Source: Pseudomonas sp. CBZ-4 (GTDB taxonomy: Bacteria > Pseudomonadota > Gammaproteobacteria > Pseudomonadales > Pseudomonadaceae). Taken from it: a stretch of 49,387 nt of DNA. The notes below the pieces were generated by a model. The model did not search any database. It saw only the letters and a list, made by a program, of their open reading frames with translations, and was not told where the DNA came from. The stretch covers positions 1 through 49,387 of the forward strand of contig NZ_ANNV01000170.1 of the NCBI RefSeq assembly GCF_000346755.1, read 5' to 3'. The first letter of the stretch is position 1; each line of letters begins with the position of its first letter. The position numbers and the translations under genes are program-made. Below are positions 1 through 8,509 of the stretch, piece after piece.

Positions 1-10
1 ACTGATAGAC

Positions 11-38
11 CGCTATCGCAGGCAAGCCAGCTCCCACA
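11..38. repeat. Single REP element
   Basis: One copy of the REP sequence that recurs through the window, in the GCAGGC-AA-GCCAGC form (one central mismatch in the hairpin). It lies just after the stop codon of spuH. The ttttgatc that follows matches the loop of the doublets at 11030 and 11821, so this may be the left half of a former doublet. Confidence 0.85.
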
Positions 39-68
39 TTTTGATCCGGTTTCTTCAGGTAGACCTGA

Positions 69-953
69 TTAGACCGGCGCAGGCGCCCGACGCTTGTCCG
101 GCTGTTGCCAGCCATCTGCCGCCGCTTCTTCAATCGCTTGCTGGATCGCTTTCTTGCGTTTCTCTTCGGCACGACGGCTGAAGAACCACACCAGGAAGGT
201 CACCAACGACACCGCCAACAGAATCAAGCTGGCCACGGCGTTGATCTCGGGTTTAACCCCCAGGCGCACCGCCGAGAATACTTCCATCGGCAACGTCGTC
301 GAACCCGGCCCCGACACGAAGCTGGCAAGTACCAGGTCATCGAGGGACAGCGCGAACGACATCATGCCGCCCGCCGCCAGCGACGGCGCGATCATCGGGA
401 TGGTGATCAGGAAGAACACCTTCCACGGCCGCGCCCCGAGGTCCATTGCCGCTTCTTCAATCGACAGGTCCAGTTCACGCAAGCGCGCCGACACCACCAC
501 CGCCACATACGCCGCGCAGAAGGTGGTGTGGGCGATCCAGATGGTGACGATGCCACGCTCTTGCGGCCAGCCGATCATCTGCGCCATCGCCACGAACAGC
601 AGCAACAGCGACAGACCGGTGATCACTTCCGGCATCACCAACGGCGCCGTCACCAGGCCGCCGAACAGCGTGCGGCCCTTGAACTGGCTGATACGGGTCA
701 GCACGAATGCCGCCAAGGTACCCAGCGCCACCGCCGCCACCGCCGTGTAGCAGGCGATTTCCAGGGAGCGCATCACCGAACCCATCAGCTGGGTGTTGTC
801 CAGCAGGCCCACGTACCACTTGATCGACCAACCGCCCCACACCGTCACCAGCTTGGATTCGTTGAACGAGTAGATCACCAGGATCAGCATCGGCAGGTAG
901 ATGAACAACAACCCCGCCACCAGCATGAAGCTTGAGAAACTGACGCGCTTCAT
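69..953 (-). CDS. spuH: Polyamine ABC transporter permease SpuH (PotI/PotC type)
   Basis: Inner-membrane permease subunit of the putrescine/spermidine importer; with SpuG it forms the channel driven by SpuF. The 294-residue protein has an N-terminal membrane segment (about residues 9-29) and further hydrophobic segments giving about six in all. The cytoplasmic EAA loop that docks on the ATPase is visible as EEAAMDLGA near residues 166-174. It is the last gene of the minus-strand spuABCDEFGH series, and its ATG overlaps the end of spuG by four bases, implying translational coupling. The C-terminus is rich in Lys and Arg. Family and operon order make the call secure; polyamine specificity comes from the neighbours. 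Confidence 0.93.
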   Translation of the reverse strand: MKRVSFSSFMLVAGLLFIYLPMLILVIYSFNESKLVTVWGGWSIKWYVGLLDNTQLMGSVMRSLEIACYTAVAAVALGTLAAFVLTRISQFKGRTLFGGLVTAPLVMPEVITGLSLLLLFVAMAQMIGWPQERGIVTIWIAHTTFCAAYVAVVVSARLRELDLSIEEAAMDLGARPWKVFFLITIPMIAPSLAAGGMMSFALSLDDLVLASFVSGPGSTTLPMEVFSAVRLGVKPEINAVASLILLAVSLVTFLVWFFSRRAEEKRKKAIQQAIEEAAADGWQQPDKRRAPAPV

Positions 954-1870
954 ATCTTGCCCTCCATCTCTTTGGCTTGGCTGCGGTTGAACAGGATGAT
1001 CGGCACGATCAGGATCGCCAGCATCACCACCGCCAGGGCAGACGCCACCGGCCAGTCACGGTTGTTGAAGAATTCTTGCCACAACACTTTACCGATCATC
1101 AGGGTTTCCGGGCCGCCCAGCAGTTCCGGGATCACGAACTCGCCCACCACCGGGATAAACACCAGCATGCAGCCGGCGATGATGCCGTTCTTGGACAGCG
1201 GCACGGTGATCTTCCAGAAGCTGTTGAAGGTGCTCGAACCCAGGTCGGACGCGGCTTCCAGCAGGCTCTGGTCGTGTTTCACCAGGTTGGCGTACAGCGG
1301 CAGGATCATGAACGGCAGGTACGAATAGACCACGCCGATATACACCGCAATGTTGGTGTTGAGGATCTGCAGCGGCTCGTTGATCAACCCCATGGACATC
1401 AGGAAACCATTGAGCAGACCGTTGTTGCTGAGGATACCCATCCACGCATACACGCGAATCAGGATCGCGGTCCAGGTCGGCATCATGATCAGCAGCACCA
1501 GCACGGTCTGCATCTCTTTGCGCGCGGTGGCAATGGCGTAGGCCATCGGGTAGCCGATCAGCAGGCACAGCAGCGCGCTGAAGAACGCCATTTTCAGCGA
1601 GCCCAGGTAGGCGGCGATGTACAGCTCGTCGCCCGCCAGCAAGCTGTAGTTCGCCAGGTTCAGCACCACTTGCAGCTTCTGCTCAACGTAGGTGTAGATC
1701 TCGGTGTACGGCGGGATCGCGACGTCGGCTTCGGCGAAGCTGATTTTCAGGACGATGAAAAACGGCAAGGCGAAGAACAGGAACAGCCACAGGAAGGGAA
1801 TCCCGATGACCACCTGCTTGCCGCTGGGGACAATGCGCTGCAAGCGCCGCTTGAGTTTTTTTGTGTTCAT
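950..1870 (-). CDS. spuG: Polyamine ABC transporter permease SpuG (PotH/PotB type)
   Basis: Second inner-membrane permease of the polyamine importer. I chose the ATG at 1870, giving 306 residues starting MNTKKLKRRL, because it overlaps the spuF stop codon (ATGA) and gives a basic N-terminus followed at once by a membrane segment (about residues 21-41). A further 12 codons upstream are open but lie inside spuF. The EAA loop, EAASDLG, is at about residues 205-211. The gene overlaps spuF upstream and spuH downstream by four bases each, so spuF, spuG and spuH are probably translated as a coupled unit. Confidence 0.93.
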   Translation of the reverse strand: MNTKKLKRRLQRIVPSGKQVVIGIPFLWLFLFFALPFFIVLKISFAEADVAIPPYTEIYTYVEQKLQVVLNLANYSLLAGDELYIAAYLGSLKMAFFSALLCLLIGYPMAYAIATARKEMQTVLVLLIMMPTWTAILIRVYAWMGILSNNGLLNGFLMSMGLINEPLQILNTNIAVYIGVVYSYLPFMILPLYANLVKHDQSLLEAASDLGSSTFNSFWKITVPLSKNGIIAGCMLVFIPVVGEFVIPELLGGPETLMIGKVLWQEFFNNRDWPVASALAVVMLAILIVPIILFNRSQAKEMEGKI

Positions 1871-3009
1871 GAGCGCAATACCACGCCGCTGTCGTCTTCC
1901 CACCACACGTACACCTGGTCACCCCAGGTTGGGCGCTGGCCACGGCGTTCGGCGTTGGCGACAAAGGACTGCACCAGCTTGCCGCTCGGCAGCTCCACGT
2001 AGAACACCGAGTGGCCGCCGAGGTAAGCGATATCGTGGACTTTTCCGCTGGACCAGTTGTGCTCGCAGGTCGGCATTTCGGTGGTGACCAGCAGCTTTTC
2101 CGGGCGGATGGCGTAGGTCACCGACTTGTCTTCCACCGCCGTGGCGATGCCGTAGCCCACGTAGATGTCGCGGTCCAGGTCCGGGCACTTGAGCACCGCG
2201 TGGCCTTCGGCGTCGTCCACCACCTGGGTGTCGAAGATGTTGACGTTGCCGATGAACTCGCACACCAGGCGGCTGGTGGGGGTTTCGTAGATGTCGATCG
2301 GGCTGCCGATCTGGGCGATCCAGCCCAGGTGCATGATCGCGATGCGCTCGGCCATGGTCATGGCCTCTTCCTGGTCGTGGGTCACCATCACGCAGGTCAC
2401 GCCGACGCGCTCGATGATTTCCACCAGCTCCAGTTGCATCTGCGAACGCAGCTTCTTGTCGAGGGCGCCCATGGGCTCATCGAGCAGCAGCAGTTTCGGG
2501 CGCTTGGCCAGGGAACGGGCCAGGGCCACACGCTGGCGCTGGCCGCCGGACAACTGGTGCGGCTTGCGCTTGGCGTACTGGCTCATCTGTACCAGCTTGA
2601 GCATCTCGGCCACGCGCGCATCGACCTCGGCCTTGGGGATCTTGTCCTGTTGCAGGCCGAAGGCGATGTTCTGCGCCACGGTCATGTGCGGGAACAAGGC
2701 GTAGGACTGGAACATCATGTTGATCGGCCGCTCGTAGGGCGGCATATCGGTGATGTCCACGCCGTCGAGGTAGATGCGGCCCTCGGTCGGGCGCTCGAAA
2801 CCTGCGAGCATGCGCAGCAAGGTGGACTTGCCCGAACCCGAACCGCCGAGCAAGGCGAAGATCTCGCCTTTCTTGATTTCCAGGGACACATCGTCCACGG
2901 CAATCGTCTCGTCGAACTTCTTCGTGACCCGGTCGATTTTGACCAGCACCTTCTTAGGTGTCTGGTCGCCCTCGAGGGCTTTCTTATAGGCGCCGGAGGC
3001 AACTGCCAT
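1867..3009 (-). CDS. spuF: Polyamine ABC transporter ATP-binding protein SpuF (PotG/PotA type)
   Basis: ATPase that powers polyamine import on the cytoplasmic side of the membrane. The 380-residue sequence has Walker A GGSGSGKS at 55-62, the signature LSGGQ at 153-157 and Walker B LLLLDEP at 173-179. It has the long C-terminal half (about 250-370) expected of the TOBE-type regulatory domain in the Pot/Mal ATPase family. Its start lies 65 bases after spuE, and its stop overlaps the start of spuG. PotG and PotA homologues are about the same length. No defect in the ATP-binding motifs was seen. Confidence 0.94.
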   Translation of the reverse strand: MAVASGAYKKALEGDQTPKKVLVKIDRVTKKFDETIAVDDVSLEIKKGEIFALLGGSGSGKSTLLRMLAGFERPTEGRIYLDGVDITDMPPYERPINMMFQSYALFPHMTVAQNIAFGLQQDKIPKAEVDARVAEMLKLVQMSQYAKRKPHQLSGGQRQRVALARSLAKRPKLLLLDEPMGALDKKLRSQMQLELVEIIERVGVTCVMVTHDQEEAMTMAERIAIMHLGWIAQIGSPIDIYETPTSRLVCEFIGNVNIFDTQVVDDAEGHAVLKCPDLDRDIYVGYGIATAVEDKSVTYAIRPEKLLVTTEMPTCEHNWSSGKVHDIAYLGGHSVFYVELPSGKLVQSFVANAERRGQRPTWGDQVYVWWEDDSGVVLRS

Positions 3010-3073
3010 TTACGAAACTCCCAACAAAAATGTCTGTTCGCCCGAAGCAGGCGAACCTTGGATAGTTTGGGCT

Positions 3074-4168
3074 TTACTTGCCCGTCTTGACCTTGGTCCA
3101 GCTACGGGTCATTAAACGCTGCACTTTCGGGGGTAGCTCGAAGTTGACAAATGTCCGGTCGAGAACCGCCTGCGGTGGGTAAACCGCTTCGTCGGTGCGT
3201 ATCGATTGCTCCATCAGCTTGTCCGCCCCTGGATTAGGGTTGGCATAACCGACGTAATCACTGACCTGAGCGATCACCTCAGGCTGCAGCAAATAGTTGA
3301 TGAAGGCGTGGGCTTCCTTGACGTTGGTGGCATCCTTGGGGATCGCCAGCACGTCAAACCACAAGTTGCCGCCTTCTTTCGGAATTGCGTAGGCGATGTT
3401 CACGCCCTTGCCCGCCTCGGCCGCGCGGGCCTTGGCCTGGAACACATCGCCGGAGAACCCGGCGGCCACGCAGATATTGCCGTTGGCCAGGTCGGAGATG
3501 TATTTCGAAGAATGGAAATAGGTCACGTAGGGCCGCACTTTCAGCAGCTTTTCTTCGGCCTTCTTGTAGTCGTCCGGGTTGGTGCTGTTGGGGTCCAGGC
3601 CCATGTAGTTGAGCACCGCCGGCAGCATTTCATCCGCCGAGTCCATGAACGACACACCGCAGGTGGCCAGCTTCTTCATGTTCTCCGGCTCGAACAGCAC
3701 GGCCCAGGAGTCGATCTTGTCGACGCCCAGCACTTCCTTCACTTTATCGACGTTGTAACCGATGCCGTTGGTGCCCCACAGGTACGGCACGGCGTACTGA
3801 TTGCCCGGGTCGTTCTTTTCCAGGCGCTTGAGCAGCGCCGGGTCGAGGTTGGCGTAGTTGCTCAACTGCGCCTTGTCGATCTTCTGGAACGCGCCCGCCT
3901 TGATCTGCTTGCCCAGGAAGTGGTTGGACGGCACGACCACGTCGTAGCCGGTGCGCCCGGCCAGCAACTTGCCTTCCAGGGTTTCGTTGGAGTCAAACAC
4001 GTCATACACGGGCTTGATGCCGCTGGCCTTTTCGAAGTTGGCCAGGGTGTCGGTGCCGATGTAGTCCGACCAGTTATAAATATGCACCGTCGGTGCGGCC
4101 TGCACGCTCAGCGTCAGCGTGATACCTGCACCCACCAGCATGGCTTGGCGAAATAAAGAAATTGGCAA
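3074..4168 (-). CDS. spuE: Periplasmic polyamine-binding protein SpuE (PotF family)
   Basis: Periplasmic receptor that hands polyamine to SpuFGH. The 364-residue protein begins with a signal peptide (hydrophobic to about residue 24, ending SVQA before APTVHIYNWSDY) and has the NWSDY motif typical of PotF-type binding proteins. The start is TTG at 4168: AGAGGA lies seven bases upstream, while the first in-frame ATG (4141) has no ribosome site and would shorten the signal peptide. By position it matches SpuE, which prefers spermidine in P. aeruginosa; that specificity is transferred, not seen. A REP doublet separates it from the paralogous spuD upstream. Confidence 0.9.
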   Translation of the reverse strand: MPISLFRQAMLVGAGITLTLSVQAAPTVHIYNWSDYIGTDTLANFEKASGIKPVYDVFDSNETLEGKLLAGRTGYDVVVPSNHFLGKQIKAGAFQKIDKAQLSNYANLDPALLKRLEKNDPGNQYAVPYLWGTNGIGYNVDKVKEVLGVDKIDSWAVLFEPENMKKLATCGVSFMDSADEMLPAVLNYMGLDPNSTNPDDYKKAEEKLLKVRPYVTYFHSSKYISDLANGNICVAAGFSGDVFQAKARAAEAGKGVNIAYAIPKEGGNLWFDVLAIPKDATNVKEAHAFINYLLQPEVIAQVSDYVGYANPNPGADKLMEQSIRTDEAVYPPQAVLDRTFVNFELPPKVQRLMTRSWTKVKTGK

Positions 4169-4275
4169 GTGGAGGTCCTCTTAAATAGTTGGGCCTTGAA
4201 GTTGTTGCCCGGCAACAAAACCGGCGCGCAACTTACCCTCGATAAACCGATCCGGCAAAACTTTCTGTCATTTAA

Positions 4276-4383
4276 TGTGTGGGAGCTGGTTTATGTGGGA
4301 GCAGGCTTGCCCGCGATGGCGGTGTGTCAGCCAGCATCTGTATCAACTGATACACCGCTATCGCGGGCAAGCCCGCTCCCACA
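4276..4383. repeat. REP doublet between spuD and spuE
   Basis: Two REP elements in inverted orientation (about 4294-4322 and 4354-4383), with the conserved tgtggg ends facing outward, plus an extra fragment (gtgggagctgg) at 4279-4289. The spacer carries a perfect palindrome TGTATCA-AC-TGATACA at 4339-4354, so the whole unit can fold into a long hairpin in RNA. It lies inside the spu operon, just after the stop of spuD (4411). Confidence 0.88.
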
Positions 4384-4410
4384 AAAGAAACCTCCCACAG
4401 GTCCTACGGG

Positions 4411-5520
4411 TTATTTACCCGACTTGATCTTGGTCCAGCTGCGCGTCATCAAGCGTTGGGTTGCCGCTGGCAAATCGGCAATGGCATACAACTTGGCTTG
4501 CACGTCCGCAGGCGGGTAGATGCCTGGGTCGCTGGTGATTTCTTTATCCACCAGGGCAGTGGCTTTTTCGTTGCCGTTCGGGAAACGTACCGAGTCGGTG
4601 ATCTTAGCCATCACTTCCGGCTTGAGCAGGTAGTTCATGAACGTGTAGGCGCCGGTGACGTTTTCGGCATCCTTAGGGATGGCGACCATGTCGAAGAAGC
4701 TGCCAGCACCTTCTTTCGGAATGTCGTAGGCAACCTTGACCTTGCCACCGGCTTCGGCAGCGCGGGACTTGGCTTGCTGGATGTCACCCGAGTAGCCCAC
4801 CGCCACGCAGATGTTGCCGTTGGCCAGGTCGGAGATGTACTTGGAGGAGTGGAAGTAGCCGATCGATGGGCGGATCTTGAGGAACAGTTCCTCGGCTTTC
4901 TTCAGGTCGTCCGGCTTCTGGCTGTCGGTCGGCAGACCGAGGTAATGCAGGGCGATTGGCAACATTTCGGTTGGCGAATCGAGGAAGCTCACACCGCAGC
5001 TTTTCAGCTTGGCGATGTTCTCAGGCTTGAGCAGCACGTCCCACGAGTCGATCTTGTCCACGCCCAGCGCAGCCTTGACCTTCTCCGGGTTGTAGCCGAT
5101 GCCGATCGAACCCCACATGTACGGGAAGGCGTGCTTGTTGTCCGGGTCGCTGACCGACACGGCTTTGAGCAGGGATTTGTTCAGGTTGTCGTAGTTGGAC
5201 AGCTTGGACTTGTCCAGCTCCTGGTAGACACCGGCCTTGATCTGCTTGGCGAGGAAGTTGTTCGACGGCACGACGATGTCGTAGCCGGACTTGCCTGCCA
5301 GCAACTTGGCTTCCAGGGTTTCGTTGCTGTCAAAAACGTCGTACACCACTTTGATGCCCGACTCTTTTTCAAAGTTGGCAATGGTGTCCGGTGCGATGTA
5401 GTCGGACCAGTTATAGACGTGCAGCACTTTATCGTCGGCCTGGGCCGCGCCCGCCATTGCGCCCATCAGGGACAAGGCGAGGAGGGTCTTGCCAGCGTTC
5501 TTCAAACCTAATGCCTTCAT
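4411..5520 (-). CDS. spuD: Periplasmic putrescine-binding protein SpuD (PotF family)
   Basis: Periplasmic receptor of the polyamine importer, 369 residues from the ATG at 5520. The reading frame is open 12 codons further upstream, but MKALGLKNAGKTLLAL is a proper signal-peptide start and the cut falls after GAAQA, before DDKVLHVYNWSDYI. It is a close paralogue of SpuE downstream: both share NWSDYI, the DVFDSNETLE stretch and the C-terminal RLMTRSWTK. In P. aeruginosa SpuD prefers putrescine; I infer the same here by gene order. A 168-base gap containing a strong hairpin separates it from spuC. Confidence 0.91.
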   Translation of the reverse strand: MKALGLKNAGKTLLALSLMGAMAGAAQADDKVLHVYNWSDYIAPDTIANFEKESGIKVVYDVFDSNETLEAKLLAGKSGYDIVVPSNNFLAKQIKAGVYQELDKSKLSNYDNLNKSLLKAVSVSDPDNKHAFPYMWGSIGIGYNPEKVKAALGVDKIDSWDVLLKPENIAKLKSCGVSFLDSPTEMLPIALHYLGLPTDSQKPDDLKKAEELFLKIRPSIGYFHSSKYISDLANGNICVAVGYSGDIQQAKSRAAEAGGKVKVAYDIPKEGAGSFFDMVAIPKDAENVTGAYTFMNYLLKPEVMAKITDSVRFPNGNEKATALVDKEITSDPGIYPPADVQAKLYAIADLPAATQRLMTRSWTKIKSGK

Positions 5521-5619
5521 TTGGTGATGCTCCAATTTTTCTTTTTTGGGCCACATGCTTACTAAGTTCTGCGGCCCGTCTAAAGGGCAACAAAACAGGG
5601 CGACAGTCTGGCAAGTTCA

Positions 5620-5644
5620 GGGGCCGGCTTTCAACCAAAGCCCC
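5620..5644 (-). other. Stem-loop between spuC and spuD
   Basis: On the minus strand GGGGCTTT and AAAGCC-gg-CCCC pair around a five-base loop, between the spuC stop and the spuD start. There is no T-run after it, so it is not a normal terminator. It may mark an RNA processing or attenuation point between the enzyme genes and the transporter genes. A -10-like TATAAA lies just before it on the same strand. Confidence 0.45.
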
Positions 5645-5688
5645 TACATTTATAACCGCCCGGAAGCAGCGCCTCCTGAGCCTAGCAC

Positions 5689-7053
5689 TTAGCCCTGCAA
5701 TGCCGCCAAAGTCAGGTCCAGGCACTGGCGAGCCTTGGTGACCAACTCGTCGATTTCCGCCTTGCTGATCACCAGCGGTGGCGAAATGATCATGGTGTCG
5801 CCCACGGCGCGCATGATCAGGCCATTTTCGAAGCAGAACGTGCGGCAGATCATGCCAGCACCACGGCCTTCGTAACGCTTGCGCGTGGCCTTGTCCTGCA
5901 CCAGCTCGATGGCGCCCAACATGCCCACACCGCGCACTTCACCCACCAGTGGGTGATCCGCCAGTTCCCTCAGACGTTTCTGCAAATACGGTGCCGTTTC
6001 GTCATGCACGCGGCTGACGATTTTTTCATCGCGCATGATGCGGATGTTTTCCAGGGCCACCGCCGCTGCCACCGGGTGGCCGGAGTAGGTGAAGCCGTGG
6101 TTGAAATCGCCCCCTTCGTTGAGCACCGCCACCACTTCATCGCGCACGATCAGGCCGCCCATGGGGATGTAACCCGAGGTCAGGCCCTTGGCGATGGTCA
6201 TCATGTCGGGCTTGAGGTCGTAGAAATCGCTACCGAACCACTCACCGGTACGGCCGAAACCGCAGATCACTTCGTCCGCCACAAACAGGATGTCGTACTT
6301 GGCGAGGATTTCCTTGATGCGCGGCCAGTAGGTGGCGGGCGGCACGATCACGCCACCGGCGCCCTGGATCGGCTCGGCAATAAAGGCACCGACGTTGTCC
6401 ACGCCCAGTTCCAGAATCTTCTCTTCCAGCTGGTTGGCGGCCCACACGCCGAATTCTTCCGGGCTCATGTCGCCGCCTTCGCCAAACCAGTACGGCTGGG
6501 CGATGTGGCTGATGCCTGGGATCGGCAAGTCGCCTTGCTCATGCATATAGGTCATGCCGCCCAGGCTGGCGCCGGCCACGGTGCTGCCGTGGTAGCCATT
6601 CTTGCGGCTGATGATGGTTTTCTTGTTCGGCTGGCCTTTGATCGCCCAGTAGTGGCGGACCATGCGCAACATGGTGTCGTTGCCTTCGGAGCCGGAACCG
6701 GTGAAGAACACGTGGTTCATGCCGGCCGGCGCGATGTCGGAAATGGCCTTGGCCAGTTCCAGCACCGGCGGGTGAGCGGTCTGGAAGAACAGGTTGTAGT
6801 ACGGCAGTTCTTTCATCTGTTTGGCGGCGGCGTCAGCCAGTTCATCGCGACCGTAACCGATCGCCACGCACCACAGGCCGGCCATGCCGTCGAGGATCTT
6901 GTTGCCTTCGCTGTCCCACAGGTAGACGCCGTGGGCTTTGGTAATGATGCGCGGGCCTTTCTCTTTCAATTGCTTGAAGTCGCTGAACGGCGCCAGGTGG
7001 TGCTCACTGCTCAAGGCTTGCCATTCACGGGTTTGCGGGTTGTTGCTGGACAT
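5689..7053 (-). CDS. spuC: Polyamine (putrescine)-pyruvate aminotransferase SpuC
   Basis: Class III PLP-dependent omega-aminotransferase, 454 residues, cytoplasmic; converts putrescine (or related amines) to the aminoaldehyde with pyruvate as acceptor. Visible family features are the phosphate-binding GSGSE at 119-123, the cofactor-contacting Asp260 in LFVADEV, and the Schiff-base Lys289 in TIAKGLTSGY. Length is normal for the class. It sits between the glutamine-synthetase-like spuB and the transporter genes, which supports polyamines as substrate over beta-alanine or other amines. It offers a route from putrescine parallel to gamma-glutamylation. Confidence 0.92.
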   Translation of the reverse strand: MSSNNPQTREWQALSSEHHLAPFSDFKQLKEKGPRIITKAHGVYLWDSEGNKILDGMAGLWCVAIGYGRDELADAAAKQMKELPYYNLFFQTAHPPVLELAKAISDIAPAGMNHVFFTGSGSEGNDTMLRMVRHYWAIKGQPNKKTIISRKNGYHGSTVAGASLGGMTYMHEQGDLPIPGISHIAQPYWFGEGGDMSPEEFGVWAANQLEEKILELGVDNVGAFIAEPIQGAGGVIVPPATYWPRIKEILAKYDILFVADEVICGFGRTGEWFGSDFYDLKPDMMTIAKGLTSGYIPMGGLIVRDEVVAVLNEGGDFNHGFTYSGHPVAAAVALENIRIMRDEKIVSRVHDETAPYLQKRLRELADHPLVGEVRGVGMLGAIELVQDKATRKRYEGRGAGMICRTFCFENGLIMRAVGDTMIISPPLVISKAEIDELVTKARQCLDLTLAALQG

Positions 7054-7111
7054 ACCAATCTCCTAGACTTTTCAGTGAAGGGCGCGCCGTTTAAAGGGCG
7101 CGCCCGGCGCA

Positions 7112-8470
7112 TCAGACGGCGAAGAGCAGGAATTCCCGCTCCCACGAGCTGATCACGCGCTTGAAGTTTTCATGCTCGGCCCGCTTGACCGCGACGTAGC
7201 CTGTGATGAATTTCTGACCCAGGTATTTCTCGATGGTCTTGCTGTTTTCCATGCGCTCCAGGGCGTCTTCGATGGTCAACGGCAGGCGCAGGTTGCGTCG
7301 CTCGTAACCACGGCCGACGACCGGCGCGCTCGGGTTATGGCCTTCGACCATGCCGATGTAGCCGCACAGCAAACTGGCGGCAATCGCCAGGTACGGGTTG
7401 GCGTCGGCGCCCGGCAGGCGGTTTTCCACACGACGGTTCTGCGGGCCGGCATCCGGTACGCGCAGGCCGACGGTGCGGTTTTCTTCGCCCCATTCCACGT
7501 TGACCGGCGCCGAGGTGTCGGGCAGGAAGCGGCGGAACGAGTTCACGTTGGGGGCAAACAGCGGCAGCAATTCGGGGATGAATTTCTGCAGGCCGCCAAT
7601 GTGGTTGAGGAACAGTTGGCTCATGGTCCCGTCTTCATTGGAGAAGACGTTCTTGCCGGTGGCGATGTCGATGATGCTCTGGTGCAGGTGCATCGCGCTG
7701 CCGGGCTCGCCGGTCATCGGCTTGGCCATGAAGGTGGCCGCCACGTTGTGCTTGAGCGCGGCTTCACGCATGGTGCGCTTGAACACCAGGATCTGGTCGG
7801 CCAGGGACAGTGCATCGCCGTGACGGAAGTTGATTTCCATCTGCGCGGTGCCGTCCTCGTGGATCAGGGTGTCGAGGTCCAGCTCCTGCAATTCGCACCA
7901 GTCGTAGACGTCTTCGAACAACGGGTCGAATTCGTTCGCCGCTTCTATAGAGAAGGACTGGCGACCGGTCTCCGGGCGCCCGGAACGGCCAATCGGCGGT
8001 TGCAGCGGGAAGTCCGGGTCTTCGCAGCGTTTGGTCAGGTAGAACTCCATCTCCGGCGCCACGATGGGCTGCCAGCCTCTGTCGGCGTAGAGCTGGAGGA
8101 CTTTCTTGAGCACGTTGCGCGGCGACAGCTCGATCGGGTTGCCTTGCTTGTCGTAGGTGTCGTGGATCACCTGGGCGGTCGGCTCGATGGCCCACGGCAC
8201 CAGGTACACCGCGTTCTGGTCGGGGCGGCAGATCATGTCGATGTCGGCCGGGTCGAGCAATTCGTAATAGATGTCGTCTTCGACATAGTCGCCGGTCACG
8301 GTCTGCAACAGAACGCTCTCGGGCAGGCGCATGCCTTTTTCGGCGATGAACTTGTTGGTCGGCGAGATCTTGCCCCGGGTGATGCCCGTGAGGTCGCCAA
8401 TCATGCATTCGACTTCTGTGATCTTGTGGTCTTTCAACCAATCGGTGAGCTGGTCGAGGTTGTTACTCAT
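7112..8470 (-). CDS. spuB: Gamma-glutamylpolyamine synthetase SpuB (glutamine synthetase family)
   Basis: Glutamine-synthetase-fold ligase that probably joins glutamate to an amine such as putrescine using ATP, the first step of the gamma-glutamyl route. I start at the ATG at 8470 (452 residues, MSNNLDQLTDW), not the upstream in-frame ATG at 8503, because homologues begin this way. The family stretch with NRRVENRLPGADANPYLA is near the C-terminus. It lies 39 bases after spuA and 58 before spuC. The divergent spuI encodes a second member of the family, so the locus has two such ligases. True glutamine synthetase is unlikely from context. Confidence 0.9.
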   Translation of the reverse strand: MSNNLDQLTDWLKDHKITEVECMIGDLTGITRGKISPTNKFIAEKGMRLPESVLLQTVTGDYVEDDIYYELLDPADIDMICRPDQNAVYLVPWAIEPTAQVIHDTYDKQGNPIELSPRNVLKKVLQLYADRGWQPIVAPEMEFYLTKRCEDPDFPLQPPIGRSGRPETGRQSFSIEAANEFDPLFEDVYDWCELQELDLDTLIHEDGTAQMEINFRHGDALSLADQILVFKRTMREAALKHNVAATFMAKPMTGEPGSAMHLHQSIIDIATGKNVFSNEDGTMSQLFLNHIGGLQKFIPELLPLFAPNVNSFRRFLPDTSAPVNVEWGEENRTVGLRVPDAGPQNRRVENRLPGADANPYLAIAASLLCGYIGMVEGHNPSAPVVGRGYERRNLRLPLTIEDALERMENSKTIEKYLGQKFITGYVAVKRAEHENFKRVISSWEREFLLFAV

Positions 8471-8509
8471 AAATGCCTCTGGGCTGGGTTTCCTGACATC
8501 CATTAAAGG

